Below, in pieces: positions 26,752-36,091 of a stretch of DNA of 64,000 nt; within the stretch, counting starts at the first letter, position 1, and each line of letters starts with the position of its first letter. The translations under genes and the position numbers were made by a program. The stretch lies in the NCBI RefSeq assembly GCF_009930815.1, contig NZ_CP022222.1, positions 8,164,501 to 8,228,500 on the forward strand. The letters are read 5' to 3'. The DNA comes from Bradyrhizobium sp. CCBAU 051011 (GTDB taxonomy: Bacteria; Pseudomonadota; Alphaproteobacteria; Rhizobiales; Xanthobacteraceae). The notes under the pieces were generated by a model, which saw nothing but the letters and a program-made list of their open reading frames with translations, did no database searches and was not told the DNA's origin.

Positions 26752-27220
26752 CTTTTGGCTTTCTCTTGGAGTGGCTGTGAAACGTCCGCCTTTTGCTCGA
26801 ATGGTCGCGGGGGTTAGTTGCCCGCTTTCTTTCAACACGCGGCGTTCGGCCTGCTCGCAATAACTTCCATAGCCATATCTATTCCTGCCACGGAATCCAC
26901 GCGACACAGTGCAAGGAGGTGCGCCCATGCGACAATCTCATCAAGCTGGCAGTGCACCGAACACTCCCCGGCGATACCAGCGAAGTTGAAGCGATCGGCA
27001 ATGCCGAACTGGTTGGTAGACCGCCACTGAGGCGCCAGCATTCGCTGCCTCGGCAAGCCCTTAGACGCCCCTGGAGACACCCCCTGACGCCGTGTCCATG
27101 CCAGTGATCCAGGGGATAAAGCGCCGAATTAACTGCGATGCCAAGGCTTTACATCTTCCTTCCTCCGGGCCATTTCCAACACGACCGTCTACGAGCTAGC
27201 TCGTCGCCGTCCTCTGAGGC
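26752..27220. other. no gene recognised
   Basis: Short overlapping frames only. It marks the junction between the preceding block and the integrative-element remnant. Confidence 0.4.
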
Positions 27221-28423
27221 TCACCGCCTCATCGAAGCCAGCGTGGTCGCGCTGAAAGCCGCCGAGGGGACTCCATCGATCATAAGCTTCAGGTAGATGC
27301 AATAATTCGGTAGCTGCAATAGATCAATCTCATCAAATCGCCCCTGAAACTCCCGAGCAAGATATGGCGCATCCTCCGAGCCAACTCTGAACGAAATAAT
27401 CGTTCCCGCATTTCCCAGCACCGCGTGGCGCACGTCTGGTTTAAGCTGATGAAGGTACTGGTGGGCGACGGTAAAGCCGAGCCGATACTTGCGAAGCTCG
27501 GAGAACATATTCGCCACGGCGAGCGTCGTAAAGTTTTGAAACTCGTCAACGTAGACAAAGAAGGGACGCCGTTCATACTCTGGCAGGTCGGCGCGACTAA
27601 ACGCTGCAAGCCCGAGCGTAGTGACGAGTAATCCGCCCAGGAGCGACGAGCTGTCCTCACCGATTTGCCCTTTAGCCAGGTTCACCAATAGTACTTTGCC
27701 CCGATCCATGATTTGCCGCACGTGGAGATCATGCTGCGGAGCGGTTAGAAGTTTGTTGAGTATTGGATCTGAAAGGAAGGCGCCCACTTTGTTCTGGATC
27801 GGCGCCGTGCTGTCGGCACGGTAGCCGAACGAGAACCGCTCAAACTCTTTTATGAAGAACGTCCTGACCGTCTCATTCTTCAAGTGTCGCGCAATCTCGG
27901 CGCGGAACTTCCGGTCCGACAGGATGCGCAGCACGTCGTGCATCGTGGCGTGCGGTTGCTCCAGCAGCGCCATCAAAACATTGCGCAAAATGTGCTCCAT
28001 GCGCACGCCCCATGCATCCGGCCACATTTTTTTGAATACTTCGATGAAGCCAGAAGCGGCGAGTGCGATCCGATCTTCACGGACATGCCGCAGGGGATTG
28101 TACCCATACGGCTGGGACGGATCGCACGCATTTAAGTAGATCACGTCTGACGCACGTCTCGTCGGAACTTGAGCCGCGACACGCTCCACCAAGTCGCCGT
28201 GAGGATCGATAAGAGCAAGTCCACAGCCCCGATCAATGTTCTGCAGCGCCATGGACTCGATTAACGTCGACTTTCCGGTACCCGTCTTACCGATGATGTA
28301 GATGTGCGAGAAGCGGTCTTCGTCCTTGATCCCAAAGGTGCAATCGTCGTTGCGGTAATCGGTGCGAGCGAAGCGTGTTACTCCGGGTGACATGCGCCAC
28401 ATATTTTCGCGCTCCGCGTGCAC
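27221..28423 (-). CDS. TraD/VirD4-like conjugation ATPase
   Basis: A 400-aa soluble P-loop ATPase of the type IV coupling/HerA-FtsK superfamily. It has Walker A IIGKTGTGKSTL (about residues 43-54), LIDPHGDLVERV, an ILRNVLMALLE region, a VLLVNLAKG segment, Walker B FFVYVDEFQNF and a C-terminal TVAHQYLHQL motif. The membrane N-terminus of full coupling proteins is absent. The start may be GTG 28423 or the ATG at 28393. In rhizobial integrative elements such genes act in DNA transfer. No relaxase or type IV channel genes are in the window, so the element is incomplete here. Confidence 0.8.
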   Translation of the reverse strand: MHAERENMWRMSPGVTRFARTDYRNDDCTFGIKDEDRFSHIYIIGKTGTGKSTLIESMALQNIDRGCGLALIDPHGDLVERVAAQVPTRRASDVIYLNACDPSQPYGYNPLRHVREDRIALAASGFIEVFKKMWPDAWGVRMEHILRNVLMALLEQPHATMHDVLRILSDRKFRAEIARHLKNETVRTFFIKEFERFSFGYRADSTAPIQNKVGAFLSDPILNKLLTAPQHDLHVRQIMDRGKVLLVNLAKGQIGEDSSSLLGGLLVTTLGLAAFSRADLPEYERRPFFVYVDEFQNFTTLAVANMFSELRKYRLGFTVAHQYLHQLKPDVRHAVLGNAGTIISFRVGSEDAPYLAREFQGRFDEIDLLQLPNYCIYLKLMIDGVPSAAFSATTLASMRR

Positions 28424-28681
28424 TTACAGAGAGGGTGTAACGCCTTCCCAGGTCACGTCGGGCTCGTGACCCACGAGCACGATTTCGCCTCTCCACTCAA
28501 TTGGCGTTAGCCACGACAATCGTTGCAGATTTGATCTTTCACTTTCCGCCCTGCGATCCGGAACCTGCATGCGTGTCCGGGTTTCGGTGGCGAGGCGGAG
28601 GCATCGCGACGAGCGTCCATACGATCGATTGAGCATTTCTTCTAATTTCGCTCAGTAGTGGACGCTCGCTCCGCCTCGCGA

Positions 28682-28710
28682 ACGAGCACCCGAATGGGTC
28701 GGGTGCTCGT
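28682..28710. promoter_or_regulatory. 12-bp perfect hairpin in a leader region
   Basis: ACGAGCACCCGA (28682-28693) and TCGGGTGCTCGT (28699-28710) form a perfect inverted repeat with loop ATGGG, immediately upstream of the GAGGAGG ribosome binding site of the gene at 28726. There is no T-run, so it fits a 5'-leader hairpin or operator better than a terminator. Confidence 0.6.
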
Positions 28711-28725
28711 AGCGAGGAGGACACG

Positions 28726-28992
28726 ATGTCTAACATTTCTCTTGCCCAGAGAGTTCAAAAGCTGGTGACGCTTTGCGATCAGAGGGGCTTCCAAGACCTG
28801 GACGATCTTCTGTTGGCAGCTCTCCTGAAAGATGCGAGCCCGGCGATCTGCATGACGGAGGGGTGCAACAACACCGCCGACATGGAGCCCGACCAGGACC
28901 AGGGCTTCTGCGAAGCATGTGGTGGCAAGACGATCATCTCAGCACTTGTGCTGGCCGGCCTGATCCAGGAGGCCGACGATGTTGGTTCGTAA
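28726..28992 (+). CDS. small zinc-ribbon-like protein
   Basis: 88 aa with a strong GAGGAGG ribosome binding site. Residues about 43-66 contain CMTEGCNN and FCEACGG, a C-x4-C...C-x2-C arrangement suggestive of a zinc ribbon, flanked by helices. It is the first gene of a three-gene mini-operon. Such proteins are typical of rhizobial integrative elements; the role is unknown. Confidence 0.6.
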   Translation: MSNISLAQRVQKLVTLCDQRGFQDLDDLLLAALLKDASPAICMTEGCNNTADMEPDQDQGFCEACGGKTIISALVLAGLIQEADDVGS

Positions 28993-29128
28993 CTACTATC
29001 ACCGCGCGGAATTAAACCGCGAGTGGAGAGACGTGTGGTCCGCACAATGTGACGATGACCGTCCATACTGCGGCGCTCGCCACATGCCCTATAGGAGCAA
29101 GGACGCGGAGGAGCGCGATGATGAATAG
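28979..29128 (+). CDS. 49-aa small protein
   Basis: An ATG frame overlapping the end of the previous gene by 14 bp and ending inside the start of the next. The sequence is protein-like (NYYHRAELNREWRDVW, then CDDDRPYCGARHMPYRSKD). The overlaps on both sides support translational coupling in a compact operon. Confidence 0.45.
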   Translation: MLVRNYYHRAELNREWRDVWSAQCDDDRPYCGARHMPYRSKDAEERDDE

Positions 29129-29438
29129 TATCGCCCTTCTCAACGATGCCTTCCGGCACACCTTCTGTGGCGGCAAGGTAATGATGACAATCGGAGTCGC
29201 CGAGCTACCCGACTGCGTAAAGGCCGAGGCGCTCCGTCAGGTGGCGGATTTCTCCGGGTTTACAGAGGAGAACGATCCTCATGGCGAGCACGACTTCGGA
29301 AGCTTCGACCTGGTGGGTCGAAAGTTCTTCTGGAAGATCGACTACTACGACAGGAAGATGCAGCACGGCTCCGAAGATCCAAGCGACTCGGAAAGGACAT
29401 TGCGTGTCCTCACGCTGATGCTGGCAAGCGAGTACTGA
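29118..29438 (+). CDS. DUF3768 family protein
   Basis: 106 aa, starting at one of two adjacent ATG codons (29118 or 29121) after GCGGAGGAG. The core (VMMTIGVAELPDCVKAEAL, DPHGEHDFGSFDL, KFFWKIDYYDRKM, TLRVLTLMLASEY) matches the small DUF3768 family common in alphaproteobacterial mobile elements. The function is not known. Confidence 0.75.
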   Translation: MMNSIALLNDAFRHTFCGGKVMMTIGVAELPDCVKAEALRQVADFSGFTEENDPHGEHDFGSFDLVGRKFFWKIDYYDRKMQHGSEDPSDSERTLRVLTLMLASEY

Positions 29439-29588
29439 ACAGAACAAGAAATGACCGCCTCCCGTCCAGACGCTGCGGAAGAATGCTCCAGCAGGACGAG
29501 CACCGTTGCGGGGAACATCGGAAGGCCTGCCGAACCCTCAGGGTTAAGCGCGCGATCAGTGCGGATTTGCCTCGGACACTGCTTGTCC

Positions 29589-29614
29589 AGCCCTCGCCAC
29601 GGCGAGGGCTTTTT
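29589..29614 (+). terminator. rho-independent terminator
   Basis: The stem AGCCCTCGC/GCGAGGGCT with loop CACG is followed by TTTTT. It lies 150 bp after the DUF3768 gene and probably ends that mini-operon. Confidence 0.7.
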
Positions 29615-29804
29615 ATGGATCCTGAATGGTGGTAAGTACGCTGCCCTAGCATTGGTTGCGTTCAGATAACATGACTCCGAGGCGCATTTGTCTAGCGCGC
29701 GCGATTCCGACCGGCGTTACTAGGATCCCGGGTATCGTATGTCCGAACACAAACGCGGAGCTTTGCTTACCATCGAGATGGCCTTCTCGGCTCTTACGCT
29801 ATAG

Positions 29805-30002
29805 TTACCTCTCGCCAAAAAACTCGTTCAGCAAGTGCTGTTTGATCCTTGCGGCCTCACGCTCCCCCTGTGAGGCAAGCCAAAGGATGCGCTCCGCGAT
29901 CTCCAGCGCAGAGCGTTGCCTCTGCTCGATGAACGTGGAGCTAGCAAGTACTTCATCGAGAACGTTGCGGAGCATCTGCACCGTAGCATTGTCGTAGGGC
30001 AT
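29805..30002 (-). CDS. small hypothetical protein
   Basis: 65 aa from ATG 30002 (or 74 from GTG 30029); neither has a clear ribosome binding site. The product is helical and charged (VQMLRNVLDEVLASSTFIEQ, then EIAERILWLASQGEREAARI). The composition supports a real gene typical of rhizobial accessory DNA. No function is assigned. Confidence 0.5.
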   Translation of the reverse strand: MPYDNATVQMLRNVLDEVLASSTFIEQRQRSALEIAERILWLASQGEREAARIKQHLLNEFFGER

Positions 30003-30149
30003 GTCCGAATATCTATCCCGTCGAATCACTAAACAAAACTATTGCGCTCTTCCTCACCCCACCAGCAGCACTTTGTCGGACCGACGTTCACAACACGCTT
30101 TGATTGCGGATTTATGACATTTAGTGCCACGGTTGCGTAAGATGATACC

Positions 30150-30299
30150 GCAGCCGAAACGGCGACGCACCTCGGCGACTGCCCTCATGCGCTGGCGAAG
30201 GCCGGCATCATCCGCGCGGGCCGCCTTGTATATCATCGTCATGCGGCAATAGCCGATGGCTTTACACGCCCGCCCTTCGTCCATTCCGTAGACGTCCAC
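30150..30299 (-). pseudogene. IS3-family OrfB N-terminal fragment
   Basis: The reading DEGRACKAIGYCRMTMIYKA, then LRQRMRAVAEVRRRFGCG, corresponds to the start of an IS3-family OrfB (the usual SERRACxxxG...RRFGYRR block). The sequence degenerates right after RRFG. It is not related closely to either full IS3 copy in the window. Confidence 0.65.
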
Positions 30300-30449
30300 G
30301 AGATGGGCGACAGCTTTCCGCTTGGCAGCGGAAGTCCGTCCCAGATTTCACGGGCGTCTCCTGTGGTCACGGCTCCGCGCCTGGCCATCGTTCCAGTCGG
30401 CGCGCAACATGTGCACATGCACAAACCTCCCAACAATGGTAGAGTCGAG

Positions 30450-30701
30450 ATGCCAGCCGGCGATGATAATTCGCCGACGCCGTATGGTTCTTTGAAAATT
30501 CCCGACTGTTTCGGAGCCGATGCTGAGTTATTGACCACCGCTGAAGTGGCCGAACTACTGAGAATTTCCACTTCTAGCGTGCGACGCCTGCAACAGCGGC
30601 GACGCATCTCCTTCCTCAAAGTGGGCGGCAGCATTCGTTTCGCCAAGCACGACGTCATTTCGTATTTGGCGAGGCAGCGGACCGAAACAATCGATAAATA
30701 A
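30450..30701 (+). CDS. excisionase-like HTH protein
   Basis: 83 aa ending with a helix-turn-helix of the MerR/excisionase (HTH_17) type: LLTTAEVAELLRISTSSVRR, LQQRRRISFLKVGGSIRF, DVISYLARQR. It ends 5 bp before the integrase gene, as expected for an xis-int pair. ATG 30450 is chosen; the frame is open further upstream. Confidence 0.7.
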   Translation: MPAGDDNSPTPYGSLKIPDCFGADAELLTTAEVAELLRISTSSVRRLQQRRRISFLKVGGSIRFAKHDVISYLARQRTETIDK

Positions 30702-30706
30702 CGGAT

Positions 30707-31846
30707 ATGACAGTACGAATGATAAAAAACTCGTGGTGGGTCGATTTCACGGTCAACTCCACACGATATAGAAAACGTAGTCCTGAGAACACAAAGGCCG
30801 GTGCGCAGGCGTACGAAGCTACCTTGCGACAAAAGCTAGCACGTGGCGATTCGATAGATATCGGAGCGCTACGGTCGAAGGACCTGACCTTTGCCGAGTT
30901 CGCGGTGAAGTGGTTTGAGGACTATGTAAGACCGAACAACAAGTATTCTGAGCAACTGTCGAAGAAGTACATTCTATCTTCGTCTCTGCTCCCATTCTTT
31001 GGTCGCAAGCCGGTGGGACAAATTAAAGGGCATGACATCGAACGTTATAAAGCTCAGCAGGTCCGGCAAGGGTACACCAACAAGACGATCACGAATCGCC
31101 TGACGGTGCTCAACAAGTGCTTGCTCACCGCATATGAGTGGCTGGAGCTTGAGGAAGCGCCACCGAAGATCAAATGGCCAAAAAGGGCACTGCCCGAAAT
31201 TGATTATCTTTCGCCCGAAGAGTGTGAGTCACTCCTTTCCCAGGCGAATGGCCTAGTGCGCGAACTGGTTCTGACGGCGCTGCGGACAGGTATGCGGCAA
31301 GGAGAGCTCAGGGGCCTTCAGTGGTCATCTCTCGATTGGCTCACGCGCACCGTTGCGGTGAGACATTCATACGATGATCGTGGGAAGACGCTCGTCACGC
31401 CAAAGAATAACCGCACGCGGCATATACCGCTCGACATTGATGTGTACACGATGCTTTACCGGCGTAAGAAGGATACCGGGTACGTGTTCCGAGGCTCGGA
31501 GGGTCGCCCGTTCACTAACTACCGAATGCACTACGCAATCCGCAAACTCTGTAGGAAGGTTGGGTTTAGAACCATCGGCTGGCACACGCTTCGCCATACG
31601 TTTGCTTCTCACCTCGCAATGCGCGGAGTGCCACTCCCGGCCATCAAAGAATTAATGGGACATTCCACCATAACGACAACTATGAGATACGCCCATGTGG
31701 CGCCGTCCACGCTCCGGACAGCCATCGAAATGCTGAACCCAAAGACAATGATGGCGACGGATTCTGGGCAACCCGTGGGCAACCGGTGGCAAGAGGTTCA
31801 AAGGAGCGTTGCGCGTCAAAAAAACGCTGCGGCTGAATACGCTTGA
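30707..31846 (+). CDS. tyrosine recombinase / integrase
   Basis: 379 aa. An N-terminal SAM-like DNA-binding domain (FAEFAVKWFEDYV, about residues 60-160) is followed by the catalytic domain. The visible catalytic set is Arg in TGMRQGELRG, His and Arg in HTLRHTFASH, His in LMGHSTITTT and Tyr in MRYAHV. It is intact and phage/ICE-type. It is directly preceded by an excisionase-like gene and followed by a tRNA-like 3' segment, so it probably mobilises the element to its left. Confidence 0.9.
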   Translation: MTVRMIKNSWWVDFTVNSTRYRKRSPENTKAGAQAYEATLRQKLARGDSIDIGALRSKDLTFAEFAVKWFEDYVRPNNKYSEQLSKKYILSSSLLPFFGRKPVGQIKGHDIERYKAQQVRQGYTNKTITNRLTVLNKCLLTAYEWLELEEAPPKIKWPKRALPEIDYLSPEECESLLSQANGLVRELVLTALRTGMRQGELRGLQWSSLDWLTRTVAVRHSYDDRGKTLVTPKNNRTRHIPLDIDVYTMLYRRKKDTGYVFRGSEGRPFTNYRMHYAIRKLCRKVGFRTIGWHTLRHTFASHLAMRGVPLPAIKELMGHSTITTTMRYAHVAPSTLRTAIEMLNPKTMMATDSGQPVGNRWQEVQRSVARQKNAAAEYA

Positions 31847-31897
31847 TTCTAGCGACGAAATCTTAGCGTCGCACGGGAAACACAGATCATTTCTCTT

Positions 31898-31935
31898 GTG
31901 ACCCTACGGGGAATCGAACCCTGATCTGCGAGCTT
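31898..31935 (-). other. possible attachment site (tRNA 3'-end-like segment)
   Basis: Read on the minus strand this segment contains GGGTTCGATTCCCCG followed by TAGGGTCAC. This looks like the T-arm and acceptor 3' side of a tRNA, a common integrase target. No complete tRNA cloverleaf can be drawn, and one T-stem pair is mismatched. Its position 50-90 bp behind the integrase fits an att site. Confidence 0.35.
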
Positions 31936-32683
31936 TGATTTGAGCTTGGAAATGGACCAAAAAGCACGAAAGACTAGAAGTAGAGCCAAGAATCGGAGGC
32001 TTTCAATCGTACTCAAGTTAACCAGGATTAGTCAGACTTTATCACTTTTTTGGCTTGGGCAACCACGCAGTATTATTAGCAAAGGCGATACGGCAAAGGT
32101 GATGAAGCATAACGTAAAAGCCGCCATATGGCGGCTTCTGCGTTGAAGAGACCAAGCTGGCGACCGAGCAAGTGAGCCCTCATCGACCAACGTCCGCGTC
32201 AGCGGCGAATGGCGAAAGGCGAATGGTCTAAAAGATCGATGGATGTCAATCCGCCCTTTAATTGCGGGTTGTTGTCAAGCTGCCATTCCTTCTCTCCAGT
32301 GGCACGCCGGTGGCGATTGCTCCGTCGGAGCTGGTCGGGGTTGCGGAGACGGAGCGATCGCGGTTCGGCGAGACGATCGCCTAGGGAGATCGGATAATGG
32401 ATGCGTCTGGCAAGTCCTACTATGGCCCAATACTCGATAATGCTCCGCTGTACACAGACCTTAGCGGCTGATCAATTTGAGGTATCAATCAAAACAGGCT
32501 CGGAACGTCAAAGCACGGCAACGTGTATTGGTCTGCAATCTTGCCTCGCCCAACCGTCCGACAAACTCCGCTTGCGCTTGGTGGTTGCCGAGATCGAGAA
32601 GTTCAGCACGAAGCGCAGACACTTTGAACAGCGATGCACTTCATCATCGTCGGCGCTCGACGTATCGACAGCGCAATCGAACG
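31936..32683. other. no gene recognised; palindromic hairpin at 32118-32137
   Basis: No supported gene is seen. AAGCCGCCATATGGCGGCTT at 32118-32137 is a perfect 20-bp palindrome that could fold as a terminator, but it lacks a clean T-run. Confidence 0.4.
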
Positions 32684-33514
32684 TCATTTTGACAACACCT
32701 TCCTGTCCGCCTCGAACGCTTCCTGATCTTTCGGGTCGGCAAGCTCAAACCAAGAGCCGGGTGCATACGTGGCGATAAGCTTGGCAAAGAACGATTGTGG
32801 CTCCCAATCTTGCCCTTCGCGCTTCTCGAAAATGATGACTCCGTCGCGGGTGAAATAGCTAGACCCGGGAACAATGCAGTCGACCGAAAGCTCGACGCGC
32901 CACAGGTCGCCTTTCGCGGTTTGCTGCTCATCTATCGTCGGCGAGTAATGCACTCCAACCGGATCGCCGATAGTGCAGCGGCCACGCCGCAGAAGATCGC
33001 CCAACTTGCCCTGCGCGGTGGTTACGAAGTTGAAGTTGGCGGGATTATGCAGAAAGCGACGGTTCACGCCGCTTTCGTCGTTTGTGACTTCGTCGGCAAT
33101 GAGCGAGAGTGCGAACGCCTGCCAGCCTAGTTCCATCGGCTTTGCATACGGTGCCACAATTTTCAATGTGCCATCGGACGCCACCTCCCAGGTGACAGTA
33201 TATTCTTCGTTTGTTTTATCGGCCCGGTGTTTGGCCCACGAAAAGATAACTGGCTCGCCCGAGTCGATCTTTTGTCCAACCTCCCATCCCCTGGGGATGA
33301 AGTGTGCTACCTTCGCGACCTTGGTGAAGATTTGCTCCGCTGTCTCACCATCCTGCGCTCGCCAGGTTGATTTGACCTTATCGATAAGTGGGTTGTCGCT
33401 CGTACGAACGCCATCGCTCTTACCGGCCAGCCCGCCCGGAAAAATGAACCATACGCCAAGGCCGACACAGAGACCAAGACCGAGACAAAACCAAAGCACA
33501 CGCCTATCGATCAT
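32684..33514 (-). CDS. membrane-anchored hypothetical protein
   Basis: 276 aa with an AGGAG ribosome binding site just before ATG 33514. Residues 6-30 form a single hydrophobic anchor (LWFCLGLGLCVGLGVWFIFP), leaving an approximately 245-aa domain, probably periplasmic. It has no cysteine-rich or enzymatic motif that I recognise; recurring phrases are FIPRGWEVGQKIDSGEPVIF and GDLWRVELSVDCIVPG. The gene is intact and isolated. Confidence 0.65.
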   Translation of the reverse strand: MIDRRVLWFCLGLGLCVGLGVWFIFPGGLAGKSDGVRTSDNPLIDKVKSTWRAQDGETAEQIFTKVAKVAHFIPRGWEVGQKIDSGEPVIFSWAKHRADKTNEEYTVTWEVASDGTLKIVAPYAKPMELGWQAFALSLIADEVTNDESGVNRRFLHNPANFNFVTTAQGKLGDLLRRGRCTIGDPVGVHYSPTIDEQQTAKGDLWRVELSVDCIVPGSSYFTRDGVIIFEKREGQDWEPQSFFAKLIATYAPGSWFELADPKDQEAFEADRKVLSK

Positions 33515-33763
33515 TTTCTCCTACCCCGCGCCGCTATCCTTTGTCCTTATATCCGCGCAGAATTGTATCTTGAGGATAGTCGCGACGCAGCTACCAGGAT
33601 TGGTTGGGATCCAACCCAATTCCATTCGCCACCGGCTGCTGGCGATCTGATGCAGGTGCCAACATATTTCTGCGGAGCGGGCCCAAGGAGGTTCCTGGCC
33701 ATTTGGTTAGCTCGTCTTTTCAAGTAACATCTCCGCTGGCGTTGGAGATACATTTCATAGGGC

Positions 33764-33984
33764 ATGGTACGAACTGGCCACCAATTCTCACCCGAACGGC
33801 TCGAAGAGCTTCGGCGTATATACAGAGAGGTGTCGGGGGAGGAGATCACTGCAGCAGAGGCGAGCGATATCGCGCATCGCTCGTCGCGCCCTATAGATTG
33901 CTTCCCTGCCATTTGCACGACGAGTCCGCGCAGCCTCCTCCTTTGCCACCACCTCCGGCTCAAATCGCTCCGGAAGACGTCTGA
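33764..33984 (+). pseudogene. small hypothetical protein with one frameshift
   Basis: The N-terminal part reads HQFSPERLEELRRIYREVSG, then EITAAEASDIAHR. In the next frame the text continues APYRLLPCHLHDESAQPPP and ends PAQIAPEDV. Joined, this is a common roughly 70-aa rhizobial protein. One frame change near 33880 breaks it. Confidence 0.5.
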
Positions 33985-34181
33985 CGTTGTGCAGGATGCG
34001 CTGACCGTCGTCGGCCTGCATGTCGCGCAGATCATGCGAGCTTCGCGGCCATCAATGATACCGCTAGAAACCCGAAGCGGCTGATCTCGAGTGGGTTAGG
34101 CTTTCGTTATAAGCGCACTGTCATCATTTGCGGTCGAGACGGCACTCGCGTGGTGATCTTCCCCCGAAAAAATGGACAGGG

Positions 34182-35228
34182 TTAAGCTGCTTTTAGCTCC
34201 ATCTCGATCGGGCTGATAAAGCCGATGGCGGAGTGACGACGAGTCCGATTGTAGAAGCCCTCGATATAGGCAAAGATATCCCGTGTGGCTTCTGCCCGTG
34301 TTGCATAGTGCCTGTGGTGGACGAGCTCCGTCTTGAGCGTGTGAAAGAAGCTCTCCATCGGAGCATTGTCATAGCAGTCGCCCTTGCGGCTCATTGACGC
34401 CCTGAGGCCGGCGGATTACATCAGCTTGCGGTAATCCGCCGAGGCATATTGAACGCCGCGATCGGAATGGTGGATCAGGCCGGCACTTGACCGCTGCGCC
34501 GAGATCGCCATCCGCAAAGCCGCCAAGGGCAGGTCGGCGCGCAAATGATCCGCCATCGCCCAGCCGACAATCCTGCGGCTGTACAGATCCATGACGGCGG
34601 CCAGATAGAGCCAACCCGGATCGGTCTCGATGTAGGTGATATCGGCCAGCCAGATCTGGTTCCGAGCAGTGGCGATGAAGTTGCGGTCGAGCAGATTCGG
34701 GGCGATCGGCAGGTCGTGGCGGCTGTCGGTGGTCCGCACCCGGCGTGGCCGCGCCATGATGGCCCTGATGCCGTGACGCCGCATCAACCGCTCGATGCGA
34801 CCACGGCTCGCCCCGCGGCCCTGAGCCTTCAACTCGACATGGATACGCGGGCTGCCATAACGCCCGCGGGTGTCGCGGTGGACCCGCCTGATGTCGTCGA
34901 CGAGGTCACGATTGGCAGCAGATCGTCGGCTCTCCGGGCGCGAGCGCCAGGCATAATAGCCGGCCGGCGAGACGCCGAGCACGTCGCACAGGAGCGTCAC
35001 CGGATAGTCGGCGCGGCGATCTTCGATGAAGCGGAATCTCATGTCCGTGTTCCAGCAAAGATCGCGATCGACTTTTTTAAAATGTCGCGCTCCATGCGCA
35101 GCCGCTCGTTCTCTCGCTGCAAACGCGCGATCTCTGCCGCGTGGTCCGCCGACGGCAGCGTCGCCTGCGTTGTGGGGCGCCGCGTCGCCGCCGTCGGCTC
35201 CAGCCGAGCCCCTCGCTGCTCCATCCAC
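34182..35228 (-). pseudogene. IS3-family transposase OrfB, interrupted by a nonsense codon
   Basis: Integrase-core protein with NQIWLADITYIET (first Asp), HHSDRGVQYAS (second Asp) and [17 protein letters not shown] (catalytic Glu). A TAA at 34416-34418 lies in frame between DYRKLM and [12 protein letters not shown], where relatives have Gln. It is a single CAA-to-TAA change, so the catalytic Glu is not translated and the copy should be inactive on its own. Confidence 0.85.
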
Positions 35229-35359
35229 CGCCGCAGCACGGAATCGCGCAGCCCAAGCTCCTTGGCAACAGATCCGATCGAGCGCCCGCTCGACGCTACG
35301 AGATCAACCGCTTGCCGCTTGTAGTCGTCCGTAAACGACCGACGTTGACGTCCTTCCAT
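35039..35359 (-). CDS. IS3-family transposase OrfA
   Basis: 106 aa with an N-terminal HTH (RRSFTDDYKRQAVDLVASSG, then LRRWMEQ) and a leucine-zipper-like C-terminus ending DILKKSIAIF. The A-rich stretch coding for KKS is the probable -1 frameshift site into OrfB. Confidence 0.8.
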   Translation of the reverse strand: MEGRQRRSFTDDYKRQAVDLVASSGRSIGSVAKELGLRDSVLRRWMEQRGARLEPTAATRRPTTQATLPSADHAAEIARLQRENERLRMERDILKKSIAIFAGTRT

Positions 35360-35639
35360 CCGACACCTCCTGGCTCTTCGAGCCTACTACAGGTGTCCAT
35401 CAATTCGGAGGAGGTTCATGGGGCAAGAGATCGACATACGGGGGCGGCTAACGAAGATGCTCACAAGCGTGGCGCGCCCTGCTCGCGTGCTCGCCCGATA
35501 ATTGTAAGAAACCGGACGAGCCCAGTGTGCGGTGGCGGGCCTGCTAGCAAAGACACTCGACTTCTTACCCGCCCTCCATCAGCGTGGGAAGGCCGATCAT
35601 CCTCGCTGGAGTTGGGATCAACACGAAAGTTGGATCGCT

Positions 35640-36091
35640 TTACCTTGCGACGAACAAGAAAAAGGATGCATCAACCGGCGCACTGCTAGTCTGGCAGTTC
35701 ACCCAAACTGCATTGTCGTTGCCGGCCCGGTCAGCAGTGTTACACCAAGCGTTTTCCGCACCGATCGTCAAGGTGTCGGCCTGAACCCATCGGCTCCAAC
35801 CGTTGATTGCTTGGACATTGTGTCCGAAATCGATCTGATATATGCCAGCCCCTAACCTCTTGGTGTTCGCGGTGTTGCAACCGAAGCAGCCCGCTATGCT
35901 GCCGTCTGAGTTGATTGCCGCTGTTAAAAACACGACTCCTCTGGTCGGCTGCGCTGAGCCCGGCGCAACACTGAGAGCGCGCTCCTGCCCTGGAAGGGTG
36001 TTGTTATCTGTCTAGCCGTCTGTGCGACGGCAACACTGGAAAGGGCGATTCCCAAACACGTTAGTGCGATAGTGGCGACAGAGCGATCCAT
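35640..36091 (-). pseudogene. secreted hypothetical protein with one frameshift
   Basis: Begins at 36091 with a signal peptide (MDRSVATIALTCLGIALSS, then VAVAQ). It shifts frame near 36000 and continues as PTRGVVFLTAAINSDGSIAG, CFGCNTANTKRLGAGIYQID and GWSRWVQADTLTIG, ending FFLFVAR. The mature part is a small secreted domain with a CFGC motif and another pair of cysteines. I do not know the family by name. One small indel separates signal peptide and domain. Confidence 0.55.

Larger units (their letters stand above)
34164..35407 (-). mobile_element. IS3-family insertion sequence with inactivated transposase
   Basis: Approximate ends are set by related terminal sequences: CCGAAAAAATGGACA on the left and TGTCCATCAATTCGG on the right. 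It carries OrfA and OrfB on the minus strand. The exact target duplication was not resolved. Confidence 0.75.

Noticed and set aside
31898..31990. Complete tRNA gene on the minus strand
   Set aside because: Only a T-arm-like and acceptor-like part is visible; D-arm and anticodon arm cannot be drawn.
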